From positions 1 to 37,628 of the IMG/VR virus record IMGVR_UViG_3300032116_000596: 37,628 nt of DNA, one strand, 5' to 3'. A program made the translations under genes and the position numbers. This document shows, in pieces, positions 26,422 to 34,600 of the stretch (the stretch's first letter is position 1; every line of letters begins with the position of its first letter). This DNA comes from a virus. Under the pieces are notes generated by a model. The model saw only the letters and a list, made by a program, of their open reading frames with translations, was not told the DNA's origin and made no database searches.

Positions 26422-27546
26422 TTAAGAGAATACCGCGTTGCTAGACGACCCAGAAACGAAGACCCCCTTATTCGTAGTATTCGGAGCGCCAAGCTGCGCA
26501 GAAAACGTCAGGTCAACGGTTCGATTAGAACCAATATCAACCGAAGAACTTTCGCTATCAAACTGACATCCTTTAAGGGTGTAAATCATAGCGGCAGCGC
26601 CATTTGGTTGATTAATATTGATAGTAATATCATTTGTAGAGGTGTCGTCAAGATAGGCCGCGAGGTTACGCTTAACCTGCTCATTTGCAATGGCCGAAAC
26701 AGAAAGGGTTGCTGTTACAGGGAAATCCACTGGACGAGCAAATGGGAATCTGGAGCCAAGTTGTTCAATCGGCGTACGAGAGAGCGGAAGTGAGAGCGAT
26801 AGATTTTGGACACGAATACCGTCTGTTCCATTTAGGTTATGCATTGGAGATGCAAGACCAGAAGCAGTTCCCGTAAGATTCCCCCATGTGATGGAAATAT
26901 CCCCTGGTCGAAGAGCGATTGGGCCAGTACCAGTTGTTGGCAGCGGAAGTCGAACGCCAGTATTTTGAGCAAGCGCTTGGCCATTCACAAGGTCAACGGC
27001 TGGTGAATTTGTTCCAGTGACGGCTCCTTGATGATAGTAAAGATCACCATTAATATTCGCTGCATCAAATGACACACTTACGGTTGGGAAAGAGCCAACG
27101 GCAGCTTCAAGAGAGTAGTTGTTTAGGAAACAGTTTCCGATACCGAGAACAGCCTTGCCAGAAAGAGAGGTTTCATTGTTAATGTCAATGCCTTCTGATG
27201 CTTCTACAACGTAAAGATTAATACCGCTAGAGGTTACGGCGTGGCCAGAGGCGAAGTTTGCCTGAGACAGCGAATTTGGATTTTGAACGTAAAAGCCCAA
27301 TGCCCTTTCTACCTCTCCATCTGTAAGGATGTAGGAAAGGTCAAAGGACACGGTTGGAGGGGAGGTCACAATGCTTCCGACCCTTGGTAATTCCCCAAGC
27401 TGCAAAATATCTGTACGCGCAATTTCGTCAGACCAGCCATAGCTCTGAACACGTTTAAGGTGATAATGAGAACCAGTGCCAGTAGAATTGACAGCTTGGC
27501 TTGCGTAAACGGCCAAAGCGTTGTAAAGTGAGCGATTTTTTGCCAT
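26422..27546 (-). CDS. Major tail tube protein, 374 aa
   Basis: Begins MAKNRSLYNALAVYASQAVN and continues with VQSYGWSDEIARTDILQLGE, then GSIVTSPPTVSFDLSYILTD. Repeated beta-strand patterns, few charged residues and Ser/Thr/Gly/Asn richness point to a tube beta-barrel, with an insertion domain in the middle. The end VDLTFSAQLGAPNTTNKGVF is typical of the final strand of tube-like proteins. A diverged relative lies at 6486-7358. It is the last gene of the minus-strand block and has its own GTGTAAC element. The tube call is from sequence character and position before the tape measure region. Confidence 0.7.
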   Translation of the reverse strand: MAKNRSLYNALAVYASQAVNSTGTGSHYHLKRVQSYGWSDEIARTDILQLGELPRVGSIVTSPPTVSFDLSYILTDGEVERALGFYVQNPNSLSQANFASGHAVTSSGINLYVVEASEGIDINNETSLSGKAVLGIGNCFLNNYSLEAAVGSFPTVSVSFDAANINGDLYYHQGAVTGTNSPAVDLVNGQALAQNTGVRLPLPTTGTGPIALRPGDISITWGNLTGTASGLASPMHNLNGTDGIRVQNLSLSLPLSRTPIEQLGSRFPFARPVDFPVTATLSVSAIANEQVKRNLAAYLDDTSTNDITININQPNGAAAMIYTLKGCQFDSESSSVDIGSNRTVDLTFSAQLGAPNTTNKGVFVSGSSSNAVFS

Positions 27547-27568
27547 ATTTTAAGAAGGGTTGTCTTTG

Positions 27569-27575
27569 GTTACAC
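27569..27575 (-). promoter_or_regulatory. GTGTAAC motif before the tail tube gene
   Basis: GTGTAAC on the minus strand, 22 bases from the ATG at 27546. It overlaps the last Val codon and stop of the upstream gene, so the element is embedded in that gene's end. Confidence 0.55.
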
Positions 27576-28439
27576 AGAGACGCGAGGATTTCTGTATTGG
27601 GCGCAATTAAAATCCACAAATCCAACATAAAGTTCTGTTTTTAGTCCGCGCCGAAGTGAGTCTGTCATTTTGCTGGTTGTTACTTCATCAATAAAAATGT
27701 TGTTCGTGCCGCTGGCCGCAACAGTTTCAGTGTAGGAGTAACGGTTGTTCTTCAAGCCGCCCCATTCATTTAACGGACTAGCTTCTAATGGCAATTCTTT
27801 GAAAACTTCATCGCTTGTATCGGCGAAAAGTCCCAAAACCCCGTCTAGTTGGTAGGGGTCTTTGGCAAAAACAACCATGTTGGCGCGAATTACAGAAGAA
27901 TCTGTCCCGCCCAAAGCTAGTGGCTCATTCTTTTGCGACTGAACGTTTACAAAAATCGCGGGAATTTTTTGAGCATACGGCGGAAGGTATGGGGTAGAAA
28001 TGTCTGTGCCGATTGTATTGTATTGGTTGTTGGAATTCTGGCAAACTTCGACAATGAGAGCTTCCTCGTCTTGGTTTGTAAGGTAAATGTTGAAATCTTT
28101 AACGGAATAGCTTCCCGTAATGCTTTGAGAGGAACTTAAACCGCTTGTGAGAACGCGGCCATTCTGGAAATCCATGTTAAAGTAATCGCCGCTAGGAGTT
28201 TGAAACGAACCATTGATGTAAAAACCGCTCGGAACCACCGCTCCAGAAACGGAAGAATCTGTGACCCATTCTTTGAATGGTGAACCCCATGCGCGAAGAT
28301 GGTCTGGTAACTGAGTGTCGCTGTAATGTGTCAAGGCCCCTCCAGTTACAGTAAAAGCGCCCCCTCTTTGTAGGAGGGTGTTGTCGGCCCAAAGCATGAA
28401 CGAATTGGTAAACTTGTGGATAAATTGCGGGGCGATCAT
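27570..28439 (-). CDS. Neck/tail virion protein, 289 aa
   Basis: Begins MIAPQFIHKFTNSFMLWADN. Ser/Gly/Asn/Thr-rich with long beta-prone stretches (GSYSVKDFNIYLTNQDEEAL, later IPAIFVNVQSQKNEPLALGG), no membrane segment. ATG overlaps the previous TGA (ATGA). Located between the neck-type gene and the tube gene, it may be a tail terminator or completion protein. Not recognised as a family. Confidence 0.6.
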   Translation of the reverse strand: MIAPQFIHKFTNSFMLWADNTLLQRGGAFTVTGGALTHYSDTQLPDHLRAWGSPFKEWVTDSSVSGAVVPSGFYINGSFQTPSGDYFNMDFQNGRVLTSGLSSSQSITGSYSVKDFNIYLTNQDEEALIVEVCQNSNNQYNTIGTDISTPYLPPYAQKIPAIFVNVQSQKNEPLALGGTDSSVIRANMVVFAKDPYQLDGVLGLFADTSDEVFKELPLEASPLNEWGGLKNNRYSYTETVAASGTNNIFIDEVTTSKMTDSLRRGLKTELYVGFVDFNCAQYRNPRVSV

Positions 28440-29074
28440 TCGGTTTTAATAGGGATAACTTTGGTATTGGAAATGGCCAAAAATTGGTTTCTGTATTTAT
28501 TTACAATTTCGGAAATGTATTTCGTGGCGATGAATGGTTCGCGAAAGGATTTTTGTGTTTTTACCTGAATACCAGCGCCAGAACGGCCATCTCTATATTC
28601 AATGTTCAAGTAACGGCCCAACCCAGAAATGCCTTTTTCGATTCCTCGCGCCCAAGATTCGCCATCCTTCCACGGCATTGGTGTTGCGGCGAAAATATCC
28701 GCCGCTGTAGGGAAATTTCTCACCTCGTAAATCCACTCCAACCCTTTACTTGTTACTGAAAACAAACGCATTCCTTTGATGAGTTTGCGCACTGGCTCTG
28801 TTGGATTGTCGTTGCGATCAAAGCCAATAAATGAGAACAAATCGCCATACCCGCGCAAAAACTTCGACTGGTAGCCGAGTTTTGGCCCCATGTCAATTTC
28901 TTGGGTAACTGGATGATTATCAAACTCGTCTAGCATTTCTTGGCGGATTTGGTTGAAAAGCGGGCGAATTCTCAATTCCACAACTTTTCGCAGGGCAAAT
29001 TGCACGACTTTACTCTCTTTAACCTTGCGGGTTATAAAATCGGAGATTCTTTTAATGGAAAGACGGCGGGCCAT
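28436..29074 (-). CDS. Neck/tail completion-like protein, 212 aa
   Basis: I use the ATG at 29074 (MARRLSIKRISDFITRKVKE), which overlaps the previous stop as TAATG; an upstream in-frame ATG at 29104 is less likely. Basic helical N-terminus, then mixed alpha/beta with GLGRYLNIEYRDGRSGAGIQ. Position after the head-closure-like gene fits an HK97 gp10-like neck protein, but homology is not evident by eye. Confidence 0.55.
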   Translation of the reverse strand: MARRLSIKRISDFITRKVKESKVVQFALRKVVELRIRPLFNQIRQEMLDEFDNHPVTQEIDMGPKLGYQSKFLRGYGDLFSFIGFDRNDNPTEPVRKLIKGMRLFSVTSKGLEWIYEVRNFPTAADIFAATPMPWKDGESWARGIEKGISGLGRYLNIEYRDGRSGAGIQVKTQKSFREPFIATKYISEIVNKYRNQFLAISNTKVIPIKTE

Positions 29075-29535
29075 TAGTCTGTTGGAACGAGGAAAAATTG
29101 CCAATAGTTCTGTTTGGCGAAAAATCCAACGGGCCGAGGATTTCCTTGTAAAATGTAACGCTTGCCAGCGATTTCGACTCGTTTCGCAGTTTTGAGAAAG
29201 TCGTAGGCTGTTGCATCTACCGTTAATTTGACGCTGCCAACGGGTAAAATAATTCTGTTGGTAATAGAAGTAACTTCCGAACCGTCTTTGTGGTCGAAAA
29301 CTTCTTCTTCTGATTTTAAGTAACGAATTCGGGCATTAAAAGTTAACGATCTTTCGGCGGAAGAAACTTGGGCCGAGTTTACGCGATATGCCGAGTTGTA
29401 ATTGGGATTTCCCGCGAGACTGGTTTTTTTATCAATTTGAAAAGCAGTAACTTCTTGGGCAAACGTCGCATGTACATTATCTACGAGCGAATCAACTATA
29501 TCCTTTTGCGCCTGTGATAAAAAACTTGTTGCCAT
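29074..29535 (-). CDS. Head-closure-like protein, 153 aa
   Basis: Begins MATSFLSQAQKDIVDSLVDN, a helix followed by a beta-rich domain (AERSLTFNARIRYLKSEEEV, then ILPVGSVKLTVDATAYDFLK and KRVEIAGKRYILQGNPRPVG). The helix-then-barrel order and 153-residue length resemble head-closure (stopper) proteins. It is the first gene of the inverted block, with GTGTAAT nine bases before the ATG. Function is inferred from fold impression and order. Confidence 0.55.
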   Translation of the reverse strand: MATSFLSQAQKDIVDSLVDNVHATFAQEVTAFQIDKKTSLAGNPNYNSAYRVNSAQVSSAERSLTFNARIRYLKSEEEVFDHKDGSEVTSITNRIILPVGSVKLTVDATAYDFLKTAKRVEIAGKRYILQGNPRPVGFFAKQNYWQFFLVPTD

Positions 29536-29544
29536 GATAAGGAA

Positions 29545-29551
29545 ATTACAC
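29545..29551 (-). promoter_or_regulatory. GTGTAAT motif of the inverted tail block
   Basis: GTGTAAT on the minus strand, nine bases from the ATG at 29535. It is back to back with a plus-strand GTGTAAC only seven bases away, so ATTACAC and GTGTAAC form an inverted repeat. Confidence 0.6.
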
Positions 29552-29558
29552 TTTTAAC

Positions 29559-29565
29559 GTGTAAC
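29559..29565 (+). promoter_or_regulatory. GTGTAAC motif of the right tail block
   Basis: GTGTAAC 27 bases before the ATG at 29593, followed by AGGTTTAAGGA, which provides a Shine-Dalgarno at good spacing. The same downstream string follows the motif at 6448. Confidence 0.6.
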
Positions 29566-29592
29566 TCTCTCAAAGGTTTAAGGATTTCCATT

Positions 29593-29880
29593 ATGCAGGC
29601 GAAGGCTTCTCTACAGCAACGTCAGCGTCGTCTTGTCACGGCGCTGTTCAAAGAGTTTCTAGAAATTCTAGAAGAACAAAAAGCAGCCCACGACGAATAT
29701 TTTGGAAATCTACTTGAAAAACTACCGCCTGAATACTTGCCCGTATTAGTTGTTGGAAATCCGTGGTCGGACGAAAAGCATCTTCGCCTCCGAAAAAAGG
29801 TTCTTGACAAGGGTAACAATGTTATCCGCGAATCGGATTTAGAGCTGGATAACTATTCAGTAGGCTTTTGCATTTCTTAA
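29593..29880 (+). CDS. Hypothetical virion-region protein, 95 aa
   Basis: Begins MQAKASLQQRQRRLVTALFK; a long basic-then-acidic helix (FLEILEEQKAAHDEYFGNLL) followed by LPPEYLPVLVVGNPWSDEKH and a charged end. It has a clear Shine-Dalgarno (AAGGA) nine bases before the ATG. First gene of the right plus-strand tail block. Not recognised; possibly a tail assembly factor. Confidence 0.6.
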   Translation: MQAKASLQQRQRRLVTALFKEFLEILEEQKAAHDEYFGNLLEKLPPEYLPVLVVGNPWSDEKHLRLRKKVLDKGNNVIRESDLELDNYSVGFCIS

Positions 29881-29895
29881 AGTTATTATTCACAT

Positions 29896-30639
29896 ATGAT
29901 TAAATTCACCCCCCTCTACGAATTCACCGTCCAAGAAAAGACCGAAAAAATCAACAAGGTCAAAAAAGAAATTGACGGCAAAAACGTTACTGTCGAAGAA
30001 ACTGAGATTGTTGAATCGCCTGTCAAGGTGTTTTTCAAGAAACCAAATCGCCGCGATGAAGAAGATGCCGATCTTTTCTTTGCCAAGCGCATGAATTGGT
30101 ATGTTAATGAGCACAAGCTGATGACCAAAGCTATGCTTTACAACAAATACAAGGATTCGGGCGGGTTGGTTAGCGAAGAAACTGTTAAAGAGCTTGTGAA
30201 AGTTTATGCTCGTATTGGTGAAACCGCTAATGAAATTGCTCTCCTCGAAGCGGCTAAAAAGAATTCGCCGAAACAAAAAATCAAGCTTGACAGCCTGAAA
30301 GAAGAATACGCCAACCTGCAAAAACAGGTTATCGACTTGCAGCAATACCAAAACTCCCTGCTTGCCCAAACCGCCGATTCAAAGGCTGAAAATGATCTTT
30401 ATTATTGGTATCTTTTCAACTTCACTTACACGCAAAAAGAAGATGAAGACCCTGTTAAACTCGTTCAAGGTTCTGAATTTGAAATTCAAAAGGATTATTT
30501 CTACAATCTTGAAGAGGAGCCAACCGACCTTTACAATCAAATGAAAAAGAAAGTCGATTTGATGGCCGCGATTTGGCTCTACAATAAGGGTCTTGCGCCC
30601 GAAAAATTCAAAGAATTGATGGACAAGGGCGGTGAATAA
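29896..30639 (+). CDS. Tail assembly chaperone candidate, 247 aa
   Basis: Begins MIKFTPLYEFTVQEKTEKIN. Mostly helical, Lys/Glu-rich, with a coiled-coil middle (SLKEEYANLQKQVIDLQQYQ). Two genes upstream of the tape measure is the usual place of the tail chaperones (G and GT in lambda). Here the second reading frame begins with a GTG overlapping this gene's end by eight bases instead of arising by an obvious slippery-site frameshift. A TATTAT six bases before the ATG may be a -10 box. Role by position only. Confidence 0.5.
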   Translation: MIKFTPLYEFTVQEKTEKINKVKKEIDGKNVTVEETEIVESPVKVFFKKPNRRDEEDADLFFAKRMNWYVNEHKLMTKAMLYNKYKDSGGLVSEETVKELVKVYARIGETANEIALLEAAKKNSPKQKIKLDSLKEEYANLQKQVIDLQQYQNSLLAQTADSKAENDLYYWYLFNFTYTQKEDEDPVKLVQGSEFEIQKDYFYNLEEEPTDLYNQMKKKVDLMAAIWLYNKGLAPEKFKELMDKGGE

Positions 30640-31615
30640 TTACACCAGCTTAATCTGCGAAATTTTCAACGGCTTCACCCCCATAAAGGTTGGAGCCGAA
30701 CTTTTATATTTGCGCCACATCAATTTGCACGATCAAGCAAATTTAACCGCCGCATTTGAGAAACAAAAACAGCGTGCCATTGATTCAAGCATTCCAACAG
30801 AGGCGGAGCTTACGGCCAAAATTAAGGAAAACGGCGAATGGCCTGAATCGGACCAACTTCTTCTTGTTGAGAAAGAATCTCATGTAGAAACCCTCAAAAA
30901 CACTAAGAAAGCGCTCCAACTAAAAAGCCAAAAGGACGAAATCCAAAAAACAATAGACGAAGAAACGGCCAAAATAAACGAATTGTTATTTAAAAAACGC
31001 GCCGCAATTTGTCAAATCGCCCCAAGTGGCCGAACTGCCGAAGATTACGCAGTTCAGTTTTCCAACGAAGAATTCATTCGGCATCTCGTATATTCCGATA
31101 GGGAATTAAAACAATTAAGATACGACGAAGAAGAATTCGCCAATCTAGATTTAAAACCCTTGATGGACGCTTATTATAAAGTGGCCGATTCAATTACTGA
31201 CGACACTATACAACATATAGTGTTGAGTGACGCTTTCTCGCTATATATTGGGCAAACAGACAAGCCGTATGACTTTTTTGCGCGGCCAATTGTATCTTTA
31301 AGCATTCATCAATTAAAGCTTTTAGTGTATGGGCGAATGTTCCTAAACATTTTCCAAAATGTTGAAAACATTCCCGAATCAATCAAAAAATCTCCCCAAG
31401 AACTACTAGATTTCGTTGACAGCCAAAGAAAACGCGAAAAAACCCAACAAAAGGGCGGCAAAAATCACAAAAACATGGGCCTAGTCGGTGCAACGGGCGA
31501 AGATTTGGACTACTATGATCCCTCCGCCAAGAAAATGAGTTTGGCCGAAGAATTAAAGAAAAACGGCGGCAAAATGAATGCCCAACAAATGATGGCGTTA
31601 ATGAATAAGTCCTGA
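30632..31615 (+). CDS. Second tail assembly chaperone candidate, 327 aa, GTG start
   Basis: Starts at GTG within the last codons of the previous gene (GTGAATAA). Begins MNNYTSLICEIFNGFTPIKV, a small beta start typical of a component binding a structural partner, followed by a long helical region with a coiled coil (KNTKKALQLKSQKDEIQKTI) and a Lys/Gln/Gly-rich tail (KTQQKGGKNHKNMG). Direct upstream position to the tape measure gene suggests a role in its assembly. Not confirmed by homology. Ends in TGA next to a GTGTAAT. Confidence 0.5.
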   Translation: MNNYTSLICEIFNGFTPIKVGAELLYLRHINLHDQANLTAAFEKQKQRAIDSSIPTEAELTAKIKENGEWPESDQLLLVEKESHVETLKNTKKALQLKSQKDEIQKTIDEETAKINELLFKKRAAICQIAPSGRTAEDYAVQFSNEEFIRHLVYSDRELKQLRYDEEEFANLDLKPLMDAYYKVADSITDDTIQHIVLSDAFSLYIGQTDKPYDFFARPIVSLSIHQLKLLVYGRMFLNIFQNVENIPESIKKSPQELLDFVDSQRKREKTQQKGGKNHKNMGLVGATGEDLDYYDPSAKKMSLAEELKKNGGKMNAQQMMALMNKS

Positions 31616-31622
31616 GTGTAAT
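31616..31622 (+). promoter_or_regulatory. GTGTAAT motif before the tape measure gene
   Basis: GTGTAAT immediately after the previous stop, 15 bases before the ATG at 31638. AAGGA lies between motif and start and may serve as a Shine-Dalgarno at short spacing. Confidence 0.55.
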
Positions 31623-31637
31623 CCCTTGACAAGGATT

Positions 31638-34600
31638 ATGGCCGAAAAATTGACATTTGGTGGAGTATTGGACCTCGAAACGAGGGCGGCAGCGGCGCGT
31701 TTAAAAGCGATTGAGGGACAGGCCCGCGATTCTTTCCGCAATATCAAGGTTGATTTTAATTCGGCCCCACTAAAAGCAGGTAGTGCTGCTCTTGGTAGAA
31801 TTCGCCGAGATGCTGACCAGTTTGAGAAATCAATGGAGGCGGCCAATGCCCGTGTTCTTGCTTTCGGAACAGCCGTTGGGGTTATTGAGGGAATGCGCCG
31901 TTCATTCCTAGCTCTGATTAAAACTACTGCTGATGTTGAAACGGCTCTGACTAAAATTTCTATCGTTGCTGGCTCTGATTTGGAGAAAACTGGCACAACC
32001 ATTGAAAAGGTCGGCAAACAAATTTTCAATGTTGCAAAACAAACGGGCCAAACATTCGCGGTTGCGTCCGAGGCTTATCTTGAACTCTCTCGTCAAGGCT
32101 TGGGACTTTCTCAATCTCTCGAAAGAACAAAAGTTTCCCTAGATGTTGTTCGCGCTTCTGGCGCAGAACATAGCAAAGTCATTTCTGGCCTAACCGCCGC
32201 ATACAACGCTTTCTCTGACACGGGGCTAACCTACACGCAAATTGCCGAAAAGATTGCCAACGTTGACGCCAAAACAACAACCTCTTATGAGGGTCTTTTG
32301 GATGTTCTTTCTCGCGCATCTTCGACGGCTAGACAAACTGGCACCTCTTTTGAGGAGCTTTTGGCTGTTACTTCTACTCTCAAAGACTTAACCGCCCGTT
32401 CTGAGAGCGTCATCGGTAACGCTTTTCGTTCCATTTCCACAAGATTGCTTGATCCAAAGATTTTGGAAAATCTTCAAAGTCTTTATAACATCGACACTAG
32501 AGCGCTTGACACTGGCGCGTTGCTCAAGCCTGTTGAAATCCTAACCAATGTCTCCAACAAACTCAAAGAGATTAGCGACCCATCTCAGCGAAACGAAATT
32601 GTCAAAAGCATTTCTGGCCTTTATCAGGCTGACCAATTAAATGCTTTGATTAAAGCTTTGTCTGACGCAAGCAATCTTCAAGGAATTTACCAAAAAAATC
32701 TTCGCGCCTCCACGGAAGAATCTGATGTTCTTGCTCGTTCAAGTCAAAAGTTTGCCGACACACTCAACAACCAGTTTGCCGTTCTTGGTGTCCAATTAAC
32801 AGAAATTCTCAATTCTTTTGGCAAGCTTGGATTAGCTCAACCGCTTTCCAGCCTTCTAAAGACTATTTCTGGATTGGCCGAAAACTTAAAAGGCGCGGCA
32901 GAAAATACAGATTTCCTATCCCAGGGCTTTCAATTTGTGGCTAAAATTCTTGGTGGCGCTATTTTCTCGAAAGCTGGGTTGGTTGCTATTGGCGTAATTA
33001 TTGGTAAAATCGCCAAAGATTTCGTAGCTTTTGGTTTAGAAGCGGGCCGTTCGTTCCTTGGCTTGAATAAAGCTGCTCGCGATCAAGCCGCCATTCAACA
33101 AAGCATTGCGGCCTATATTCAACAATCGGGCCAAAACCTCAACGTTCTTCTTAGCAGCGAACAGGCAAGACTAAATTTGACAAAACAAATTGCCGCCGCA
33201 TGGAACCAAAGTGTTCTTTCGGCGCAACAAATGGCTGCTGTTACCAAACAAATTGCGGTGCCGATTTTTAACTCTGGTCTTCGTGCTGGTCCTACTGGAC
33301 CATCTAGAAGAGCGGCAGACGGATTCGTTCCTCTTGTCAACGCGGAAATGAATGATGTAAAGCGTGGTGTTGGCGGCGCGAATCCTAATTCCAAAATTGT
33401 GGTTATGCCGAATTTTCCGTTTGGCGGCGGAAAACGCGGAATGATGGTGGCCAATTCGTCTGAAACTCTTGTTGACTATGGTGGCGGAAAGTATGGGATA
33501 ATGAATCCAGACATGATGGCTGGTAGAGCGGCTAGTGGATTTTTAAAGGGCCAAAAACCTCAAACTGTTTCTGGTAAATTTGCCCCTGTTGGTAATTTAG
33601 AGTCTGGGCTAGAAGCTCTTGTTAGCTTATATGTTGAAGCTGGCAAAAGCGCAAAAGAAATAAGTGGTTATGCTAAAATTGTCGCTCAATCGTTCAATTT
33701 AAACGAAAAGTCTTTGGATTTGGTTGTTTCTGCTACTGAAAAATACGCTGTTTCATTAAAACAAACCGCTGTTCGCCTAGAGCAGGAAGCTATCGCTGAA
33801 TCCCGAAGAATTGCTTTAGGAAAAGCAGATCAAATTATTCGTTCTACCCCAGAAAAAAGAGCGGCATTTTTAGATGCTCCAATTCTCCCAACCGCATCTG
33901 GTAAATTTATTGAAAGGCCATCTCCGAAAGCTATTGAAAGAGCTTTAAAAGAAAGCTCCGAAATTCTAACCAAGGAAATAGCTGACGCGGCTTATCAGGA
34001 AATCTATAACGGAATCCTCAGAAAAAGACAGGAAATTCTTGAGTATGTTAAGAACAATCCGCCGAATCCGTTAGCTTTTGGCGCTCCATCTAGAACCGTT
34101 TTAAGCGGAATCGAAACAAGTTCTGGAGTTCCAAGATATGATTCAAGTGGAAAACGTGTTTCTTCTCAAATGGGAAATGTTATTGCTGGACAACCAAATT
34201 ATTTTGGTAATCCCACCTTCTCCTATCTAAACCAACCAATCAGAAACCCTCTCTCGCCCCAATCTGCCGACCCCTTAACAAGAGCACAGGAAATTGGTCG
34301 TCTTCGTGAATTGGAGAGAATCAAAAACCAACCGAGAGGCTTGTCGAACGCTTCATCTATTCTTGCAGCTCAAGAAGACGCCGCATTTAGACAAAGAATC
34401 AAGGAATCAACCTCTAGGAGTAATTCATTGGCGGCCTTTGGTGCCGCACAAAGAATATCAGCAGAAAAAGAATTTCTTCAATCTAACGCTCCGAAAGGTT
34501 TCGACCCCGAAGCCTTTAACAAATTTGCCGCTAAATCTTTCGTCGCAATAGCCACCTTAGAGGGGTTTTCTTCCGCCGTTAGAGGAACGTCTCAGGGTCT

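Noticed and set aside
30637-30643. GTGTAAT on the minus strand inside the chaperone gene overlap
   Set aside because: No minus-strand gene lies downstream; expected by chance at this frequency.
30600-30660. Programmed -1 frameshift between the two chaperone candidates, as in lambda G/GT
   Set aside because: No clear X-XXY-YYZ slippery string is visible near the overlap and the second frame has its own GTG start; a shift cannot be excluded.
33119-33454. 111-codon minus-strand frame, and several others opposite the tape measure gene
   Set aside because: They lie antisense inside a continuous, well-supported tape measure frame and reflect its codon bias.
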